A DNA stretch of 64,000 bases from Schistosoma haematobium (Eukaryota; Platyhelminthes; Trematoda; Strigeidida; Schistosomatidae). Location: contig NC_067197.1 of NCBI RefSeq assembly GCF_000699445.3, positions 33,339,809-33,403,808 on the forward strand, in the 5' to 3' direction. The notes under the pieces were generated by a model. It was not told the origin of the DNA and searched no databases. It saw only the letters and a program-made list of their open reading frames with translations. Positions 55,411 through 64,000 of this stretch are shown piece by piece (within the stretch, counting starts at the first letter, position 1; every line of letters starts with the position of its first letter). A program made the translations under genes and the position numbers.

Positions 55411-57867
55411 TTGCAATTAGGTGTACCAGATCACGTCGGTCTCACCAATGATGGTGTCACAGGTATTCAGTGTTTGACAACGCTTCTACCAGTAACACCT
55501 TCTAATATATTTCGTTCCCACCCAGAGAAATCAAAAGACAGAGTCGAGGAGATCGGAAGAATATATTCGGCGATGACCAATATATCGGAATTCTCTGATC
55601 TATTCTGGCTATCGATTGCGGTTGATGTTGAGCACGGCGTTACCACACGTGATCTGGTGCGGATGCCTGACCGAGCGCCTTCAGCTAGATGAGTCCACTA
55701 AAACATATGGTCAGTATCCAATGTCGAAAACTTACAGAGCTATTTATTTTGGGGATTTATTTACCGCTACAATAGACAGACATTTAAGAAACGTAAAAAC
55801 ATGACAATTCTTACAAAGTAAAGAGACAAAATAACCAGTTATACCAATTGTTCCCAAAACATTCATTTTACGGATGTTTGAAGTGGTTATCCTTTTTGTA
55901 TGACACAGGATAGCAAAAGTCTACTGTATAATGATCTAAAGAGTATCCTTGGTAATTCTTGGTTATTTCCGTCTGTATAAATTTCTACAACCATAAATCG
56001 CAAACTAAAAGATTTCCTGAGCTGACAATCCGTAATCATAAATTACTTGTCGGTAGATTTTCTTGTTAATGGAACATTGTGCAGAAGTGATTTATGCAAA
56101 TGGGAAACGTTTCTTTTATCTGTTCATCAAGTCATTTTAAGTTTCCAATATCTATAGCCCGCCTTATAGTTGCAACATTGTTTGTATACGTAAATTAGGA
56201 ATCAGAGACCTTCAGTCTGCTAAGCGCTTATATTAAGCTGTTTTCGACGCCAGTTCTTTGTACAGGTGAGTGTCAGTAAGTTGGTGTTCAGATGATAGAC
56301 CACCTGTTCCAATATGTTTCTCGGTTTTGGGGATCATAGGTTAATACCTTTTCGTTACTTGCAACGTAAGTCATGTGTAGGGTTAGGAAATAACTGTGCG
56401 CGTTATGTTCTCACGTCACATATCTGTCCCCGGACCTTTAAATTCATTGAAATGAAAGCTGTTCTTTCAGAAATGAAATTCCAATTTTACGCTGATTCTT
56501 CGCTCTCGCATGTTTCATGGTGTTGAAATAATACAGCTCCACATTGGAAAAATAAGTATACTCGATGTATTCGTTTGAAAATGGAAACATGAGAGCCTCT
56601 GTTAAATATGAACTCTAGTTTTTAGGTTCTCGAATAAATACATCAGCAGTCTTTGAGTGCTCTCAGTGGGCTATGCTAGTTATTTATTCATCATTTTCTG
56701 GATCGAAGGGTTACGGTGGTACTAGAATATCTGTGATAACACCGGTCAAATTCGATATATTAACTCGTCTTCAAATTAAAAGTGACTGAATATACTGCCC
56801 ACAAGCAAACTTGTCACTGAGATACAGTGAAGGTAATTAGACATATTGGCCAGCACATATATATGTGTATTGGATGTCTTAATTGTCGCAATCATTTCCT
56901 CAGTTGTAATGTATTTATCAACATTACGTGAGTCCGGACATCAGAAGCTTTTTACTGCACCATCAAGTTAGATTAGTTAGTTTCATTCAATAACCTTTCT
57001 GAATTTGTTATGGTGTTGTTGCAAATAAGCATCAACAAACATTCACAACTTAGTATAATGGTGTTCCCTGGTACTTAAGGTAGTGATTTATAATGGTAGT
57101 TCCGAAGTTCTTATCCATTCGCTTAAAATGTTTGGTAGCAGGTTTGTTTTACAAACATCATAAACTGTTCTTATTTTCCTCTAAACTACAATCGCTTCGT
57201 TTATTTCATAACATTGCAACATTATTGTCTTATGGCTTTTCTACGTGATATCACATGTGTGCCACATGATACACCGGTAGTATATCTTCGTACACTGTGT
57301 ATTATAAATTAATTTTTACCCACCAAGCCTTCGTTAATCAAGCCTTCGTTCTTGGGCCTATTACCTCTCTCATCCGTTGCAACATGTCCGTCGCAGAACC
57401 GTGTTGCAGGTCGATGTTATTGAAGAGTTGATCTAACCTTTGTCGATCGGTTAGGTCTCCTCGTTTAAGAATCGAGCGTTTTAAGATTTCGTAAGGATCG
57501 GAAACATCACTAGTAAACATACTAGGTGTTACGCACCTGTCGAATTCGCGCGGTAGTGCCTTGACTACTGCGAGGAATTGTGCACGTGTGTCGATCACGC
57601 CGTGCTCGTGGAAGTCGGCTTCTACGTAGCAGAACCAGGCTTCGATGTTTTCGGGCCAGAAAGGCATCAGTTGAAACGAAGGTGGGGACAAAGTCTTAAG
57701 CTTGAGTACTTTAGGTGTCTGTTCAGTCATGATGAAATATGAAGTACGATAATGAACGAGGGGAAAATATATATATATCCAAGAAAAAACACGAAAAAAC
57801 ACAATGTTTAAAAAATAAAAAATAAGGCAATGATATATAAAAATCCCAAAAAGGAACAGACTCACAG
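55411..57867 (-). repeat. Array unit 10 (2,457 bp)
   Basis: LTR 55,449-55,771, gag' 57,338-57,730. Preceded by the A4 leader variant also seen before unit 3. Confidence 0.95.
57338..57730 (-). pseudogene. Truncated gag' in unit 10
   Basis: Intact 130-codon frame. Confidence 0.83.
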
Positions 57868-60324
57868 TTGCAATTAGGTGTACCAGATCACGTCGGTCTC
57901 ACCAATGATGGTGTCACAGGTATTCAGTGTTTGACAACGCTTCTACCAGTAACACCTTCTAATATATTTCGTTCCCACCCAGAGAAATCAAAAGACAGAG
58001 TCGAGGAGATCGGAAGAATATATTCGGCGATGACCAATATATCGGAATTCTCTGATCTATTCTGGCTATCGATTGCGGTTGATGTTGAGCACGGCGTTAC
58101 CACACGTGATCTGGTGCGGATGCCTGACCGAGCGCCTTCAGCTAGATGAGTCCACTAAAACATATGGTCAGTATCCAATGTCGAAAACTTACAGAGCTAT
58201 TTATTTTGGGGATTTATTTACCGCTACAATAGACAGACATTTAAGAAACGTAAAAACATGACAATTCTTACAAAGTAAAGAGACAAAATAACCAGTTATA
58301 CCAATTGTTCCCAAAACATTCATTTTACGGATGTTTGAAGTGGTTATCCTTTTTGTATGACACAGGATAGCAAAAGTCTACTGTATAATGATCTAAAGAG
58401 TATCCTTGGTAATTCTTGGTTATTTCCGTCTGTATAAATTTCTACAACCATAAATCGCAAACTAAAAGATTTCCTGAGCTGACAATCCGTAATCATAAAT
58501 TACTTGTCGGTAGATTTTCTTGTTAATGGAACATTGTGCAGAAGTGATTTATGCAAATGGGAAACGTTTCTTTTATCTGTTCATCAAGTCATTTTAAGTT
58601 TCCAATATCTATAGCCCGCCTTATAGTTGCAACATTGTTTGTATACGTAAATTAGGAATCAGAGACCTTCAGTCTGCTAAGCGCTTATATTAAGCTGTTT
58701 TCGACGCCAGTTCTTTGTACAGGTGAGTGTCAGTAAGTTGGTGTTCAGATGATAGACCACCTGTTCCAATATGTTTCTCGGTTTTGGGGATCATAGGTTA
58801 ATACCTTTTCGTTACTTGCAACGTAAGTCATGTGTAGGGTTAGGAAATAACTGTGCGCGTTATGTTCTCACGTCACATATCTGTCCCCCGGACCTTTAAA
58901 TTCATTGAAATGAAAGCTGTTCTTTCAGAAATGAAATTCCAATTTTACGCTGATTCTTCGCTCTCGCATGTTTCATGGTGTTGAAATAATACAGCTCCAC
59001 ATTGGAAAAATAAGTATACTCGATGTATTCGTTTGAAAATGGAAACATGAGAGCCTCTGTTAAATATGAACTCTAGTTTTTAGGTTCTCGAATAAATACA
59101 TCAGCAGTCTTTGAGTGCTCTCAGTGGGCTATGCTAGTTATTTATTCATCATTTTCTGGATCGAAGGGTTACGGTGGTACTAGAATATCTGTGATAACAC
59201 CGGTCAAATTCGATATATTAACTCGTCTTCAAATTAAAAGTGACTGAATATACTGCCCACAAGCAAACTTGTCACTGAGATACAGTGAAGGTAATTAGAC
59301 ATATTGGCCAGCACATATATATGTGTATTGGATGTCTTAATTGTCGCAATCATTTCCTCAGTTGTAATGTATTTATCAACATTACGTGAGTCCGGACATC
59401 AGAAGCTTTTTACTGCACCATCAAGTTAGATTAGTTAGTTTCATTCAATAACCTTTCTGAATTTGTTATGGTGTTGTTGCAAATAAGCATCAACAAACAT
59501 TCACAACTTAGTATAATGGTGTTCCCTGGTACTTAAGGTAGTGATTTATAATGGTAGTTCCGAAGTTCTTATCCATTCGCTTAAAATGTTTGGTAGCAGG
59601 TTTGTTTTACAAACATCATAAACTGTTCTTATTTTCCTCTAAACTACAATCGCTTCGTTTATTTCATAACATTGCAACATTATTGTCTTATGGCTTTTCT
59701 ACGTGATATCACATGTGTGCCACATGATACACCGGTAGTATATCTTCGTACACTGTGTATTATAAATTAATTTTTACCCACCAAGCCTTCGTTAATCAAG
59801 CCTTCGTTCTTGGGCCTATTACCTCTCTCATCCGTTGCAACATGTCCGTCGCAGAACCGTGTTGCAGGTCGATGTTATTGAAGAGTTGATCTAACCTTTG
59901 TCGATCGGTTAGGTCTCCTCGTTTAAGAATCGAGCGTTTTAAGATTTCGTAAGGATCGGAAACATCACTAGTAAACATACTAGGTGTTACGCACCTGTCG
60001 AATTCGCGCGGTAGTGCCTTGACTACTGCGAGGAATTGTGCACGTGTGTCGATCACGCCGTGCTCGTGGAAGTCGGCTTCTACGTAGCAGAACCAGGCTT
60101 CGATGTTTTCGGGCCAGAAAGGCATCAGTTGAAACGAAGGTGGGGACAAAGTCTTAAGCTTGAGTACTTTAGGTGTCTGTTCAGTCATGATGAAATATGA
60201 AGTACGATAATGAACGAGGGAAAATATATATATATCCAAGAAAAAACACGAAAAAACACAATGTTTAAAAAATAAAAAATAAGGCAATGATATATAAAAA
60301 TCCCAAAAAGGAACAGACTCACAG
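57868..60324 (-). repeat. Array unit 11 (2,457 bp)
   Basis: LTR 57,906-58,228, gag' 59,796-60,188. Spacer has the C5 variant near 58,884; the adjoining leader has GAGGG. Confidence 0.95.
59796..60188 (-). pseudogene. Truncated gag' in unit 11
   Basis: Intact 130-codon frame. Confidence 0.83.
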
Positions 60325-62781
60325 TTGCAATTAGGTGTACCAGATCACGTCGGTCTCACCAATGATGGTGTCACAGGTATTCAGTGTTTGACAACGCTTC
60401 TACCAGTAACACCTTCTAATATATTTCGTTCCCACCCAGAGAAATCAAAAGACAGAGTCGAGGAGATCGGAAGAATATATTCGGCGATGACCAATATATC
60501 GGAATTCTCTGATCTATTCTGGCTATCGATTGCGGTTGATGTTGAGCACGGCGTTACCACACGTGATCTGGTGCGGATGCCTGACCGAGCGCCTTCAGCT
60601 AGATGAGTCCACTAAAACATATGGTCAGTATCCAATGTCGAAAACTTACAGAGCTATTTATTTTGGGGATTTATTTACCGCTACAATAGACAGACATTTA
60701 AGAAACGTAAAAACATGACAATTCTTACAAAGTAAAGAGACAAAATAACCAGTTATACCAATTGTTCCCAAAACATTCATTTTACGGATGTTTGAAGTGG
60801 TTATCCTTTTTGTATGACACAGGATAGCAAAAGTCTACTGTATAATGATCTAAAGAGTATCCTTGGTAATTCTTGGTTATTTCCGTCTGTATAAATTTCT
60901 ACAACCATAAATCGCAAACTAAAAGATTTCCTGAGCTGACAATCCGTAATCATAAATTACTTGTCGGTAGATTTTCTTGTTAATGGAACATTGTGCAGAA
61001 GTGATTTATGCAAATGGGAAACGTTTCTTTTATCTGTTCATCAAGTCATTTTAAGTTTCCAATATCTATAGCCCGCCTTATAGTTGCAACATTGTTTGTA
61101 TACGTAAATTAGGAATCAGAGACCTTCAGTCTGCTAAGCGCTTATATTAAGCTGTTTTCGACGCCAGTTCTTTGTACAGGTGAGTGTCAGTAAGTTGGTG
61201 TTCAGATGATAGACCACCTGTTCCAATATGTTTCTCGGTTTTGGGGATCATAGGTTAATACCTTTTCGTTACTTGCAACGTAAGTCATGTGTAGGGTTAG
61301 GAAATAACTGTGCGCGTTATGTTCTCACGTCACATATCTGTCCCCGGACCTTTAAATTCATTGAAATGAAAGCTGTTCTTTCAGAAATGAAATTCCAATT
61401 TTACGCTGATTCTTCGCTCTCGCATGTTTCATGGTGTTGAAATAATACAGCTCCACATTGGAAAAATAAGTATACTCGATGTATTCGTTTGAAAATGGAA
61501 ACATGAGAGCCTCTGTTAAATATGAACTCTAGTTTTTAGGTTCTCGAATAAATACATCAGCAGTCTTTGAGTGCTCTCAGTGGGCTATGCTAGTTATTTA
61601 TTCATCATTTTCTGGATCGAAGGGTTACGGTGGTACTAGAATATCTGTGATAACACCGGTCAAATTCGATATATTAACTCGTCTTCAAATTAAAAGTGAC
61701 TGAATATACTGCCCACAAGCAAACTTGTCACTGAGATACAGTGAAGGTAATTAGACATATTGGCCAGCACATATATATGTGTATTGGATGTCTTAATTGT
61801 CGCAATCATTTCCTCAGTTGTAATGTATTTATCAACATTACGTGAGTCCGGACATCAGAAGCTTTTTACTGCACCATCAAGTTAGATTAGTTAGTTTCAT
61901 TCAATAACCTTTCTGAATTTGTTATGGTGTTGTTGCAAATAAGCATCAACAAACATTCACAACTTAGTATAATGGTGTTCCCTGGTACTTAAGGTAGTGA
62001 TTTATAATGGTAGTTCCGAAGTTCTTATCCATTCGCTTAAAATGTTTGGTAGCAGGTTTGTTTTACAAACATCATAAACTGTTCTTATTTTCCTCTAAAC
62101 TACAATCGCTTCGTTTATTTCATAACATTGCAACATTATTGTCTTATGGCTTTTCTACGTGATATCACATGTGTGCCACATGATACACCGGTAGTATATC
62201 TTCGTACACTGTGTATTATAAATTAATTTTTACCCACCAAGCCTTCGTTAATCAAGCCTTCGTTCTTGGGCCTATTACCTCTCTCATCCGTTGCAACATG
62301 TCCGTCGCAGAACCGTGTTGCAGGTCGATGTTATTGAAGAGTTGATCTAACCTTTGTCGATCGGTTAGGTCTCCTCGTTTAAGAATCGAGCGTTTTAAGA
62401 TTTCGTAAGGATCGGAAACATCACTAGTAAACATACTAGGTGTTACGCACCTGTCGAATTCGCGCGGTAGTGCCTTGACTACTGCGAGGAATTGTGCACG
62501 TGTGTCGATCACGCCGTGCTCGTGGAAGTCGGCTTCTACGTAGCAGAACCAGGCTTCGATGTTTTCGGGCCAGAAAGGCATCAGTTGAAACGAAGGTGGG
62601 GACAAAGTCTTAAGCTTGAGTACTTTAGGTGTCTGTTCAGTCATGATGAAATATGAAGTACGATAATGAACGAGGGGAAAATATATATATATCCAAGAAA
62701 AAACACGAAAAAACACAATGTTTAAAAAATAAAAAATAAGGCAATGATATATAAAAATCCCAAAAAGGAACAGACTCACAG
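60325..62781 (-). repeat. Array unit 12 (2,457 bp)
   Basis: LTR 60,363-60,685, gag' 62,252-62,644. Confidence 0.95.
62252..62644 (-). pseudogene. Truncated gag' in unit 12
   Basis: Intact 130-codon frame; last one complete in the window. Confidence 0.83.
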
Positions 62782-64000
62782 TTGCAATTAGGTGTACCAG
62801 ATCACGTCGGTCTCACCAATGATGGTGTCACAGGTATTCAGTGTTTGACAACGCTTCTACCAGTAACACCTTCTAATATATTTCGTTCCCACCCAGAGAA
62901 ATCAAAAGACAGAGTCGAGGAGATCGGAAGAATATATTCGGCGATGACCAATATATCGGAATTCTCTGATCTATTCTGGCTATCGATTGCGGTTGATGTT
63001 GAGCACGGCGTTACCACACGTGATCTGGTGCGGATGCCTGACCGAGCGCCTTCAGCTAGATGAGTCCACTAAAACATATGGTCAGTATCCAATGTCGAAA
63101 ACTTACAGAGCTATTTATTTTGGGGATTTATTTACCGCTACAATAGACAGACATTTAAGAAACGTAAAAACATGACAATTCTTACAAAGTAAAGAGACAA
63201 AATAACCAGTTATACCAATTGTTCCCAAAACATTCATTTTACGGATGTTTGAAGTGGTTATCCTTTTTGTATGACACAGGATAGCAAAAGTCTACTGTAT
63301 AATGATCTAAAGAGTATCCTTGGTAATTCTTGGTTATTTCCGTCTGTATAAATTTCTACAACCATAAATCGCAAACTAAAAGATTTCCTGAGCTGACAAT
63401 CCGTAATCATAAATTACTTGTCGGTAGATTTTCTTGTTAATGGAACATTGTGCAGAAGTGATTTATGCAAATGGGAAACGTTTCTTTTATCTGTTCATCA
63501 AGTCATTTTAAGTTTCCAATATCTATAGCCCGCCTTATAGTTGCAACATTGTTTGTATACGTAAATTAGGAATCAGAGACCTTCAGTCTGCTAAGCGCTT
63601 ATATTAAGCTGTTTTCGACGCCAGTTCTTTGTACAGGTGAGTGTCAGTAAGTTGGTGTTCAGATGATAGACCACCTGTTCCAATATGTTTCTCGGTTTTG
63701 GGGATCATAGGTTAATACCTTTTCGTTACTTGCAACGTAAGTCATGTGTAGGGTTAGGAAATAACTGTGCGCGTTATGTTCTCACGTCACATATCTGTCC
63801 CCGGACCTTTAAATTCATTGAAATGAAAGCTGTTCTTTCAGAAATGAAATTCCAATTTTACGCTGATTCTTCGCTCTCGCATGTTTCATGGTGTTGAAAT
63901 AATACAGCTCCACATTGGAAAAATAAGTATACTCGATGTATTCGTTTGAAAATGGAAACATGAGAGCCTCTGTTAAATATGAACTCTAGTTTTTAGGTTC
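62782..64000 (-). repeat. Array unit 13 (partial, cut by window end)
   Basis: LTR 62,820-63,142 and the first 858 bp of spacer. Nothing marks an approaching array end. Confidence 0.95.

Larger units (their letters stand above)
33442..64000 (-). repeat. Tandem array, 2,457-bp period, LTR + truncated gag + flank
   Basis: Twelve complete units and one partial, all in the same direction, with steps of 2359, 2455, 2456, 2412, 2458, 2457, 2457, 2458, 2457, 2457, 2457 and 2457 bp. Most differences are one-base changes in homopolymer runs. Element-derived parts run on the minus strand. The array continues past the window end. Confidence 0.97.

Noticed and set aside
33442..64000. CRISPR, rDNA or spliced-leader RNA array
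   Set aside because: The period (2.46 kb), eukaryotic LTR content and absence of rRNA or spliced-leader sequence exclude these.
33442..64000. Sex-chromosome (W) satellite
   Set aside because: Schistosome W chromosomes are rich in satellites, but nothing in the sequence shows sex linkage. Male versus female read depth would be needed.

Overview
The window looks like nuclear DNA of a parasitic flatworm, most probably a blood fluke (Schistosoma). It is AT-rich. It has many small coding exons separated by long AT-rich introns, RTE-type non-LTR retrotransposon tails ending in TGAC repeats, and a tRNA-like SINE that I recognise as the schistosome SM-alpha family. It also carries a Ty3/gypsy LTR element of the CsRn1/Boudicca type. 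Species cannot be fixed from sequence alone. There are no bacterial-type genes, rRNA genes or CRISPR arrays.

Region 1 (about 434-25,030, minus strand) is one multi-exon gene for a long coiled-coil protein. I could place 12 exons with GT/AG boundaries and matching phases. They join into 3,099 bases (1,032 codons plus stop), ending in a Ser/Asn-rich tail. Exon 7 is hidden under a plus-strand shadow frame. The gene probably continues upstream: short helix-rich candidate exons lie at 25.21-25.43 kb and 27.48-27.76 kb, but I could not join them cleanly. I do not recognise the protein by name.

The introns of this gene hold mobile-element debris: two fragments of an unnamed repeat family (2.43-2.59 kb, and a 210-bp inverted repeat at 8.51-9.05 kb), RTE 3' ends at 10.4, 12.7 and 14.8 kb, two copies of a repeat called X here, and the SM-alpha SINE at 13.98 kb with its hammerhead ribozyme core deleted.

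Region 2 (28,543-33,719, minus strand) is a nearly full-length but dead CsRn1/Boudicca-like element: 3' LTR, polypurine tract, integrase, RNase H, reverse transcriptase, protease, gag, a tRNA-Trp-like primer binding site and a rearranged 5' LTR. It carries five premature stops and one frameshift.

Region 3 (33,442 to the window end) is a head-to-tail array with a 2,457-bp period, 12 complete units and one partial. Each unit holds an LTR, a leader with primer binding site, a gag gene cut after about 127 codons, and about 1.57 kb of non-element sequence. The element in region 2 is joined to the array through its own gag and 5' LTR. The array therefore looks like a tandem amplification of that element's 5' end plus its flank, with the parent still in place at the array edge. 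This is the most interesting structure in the window.
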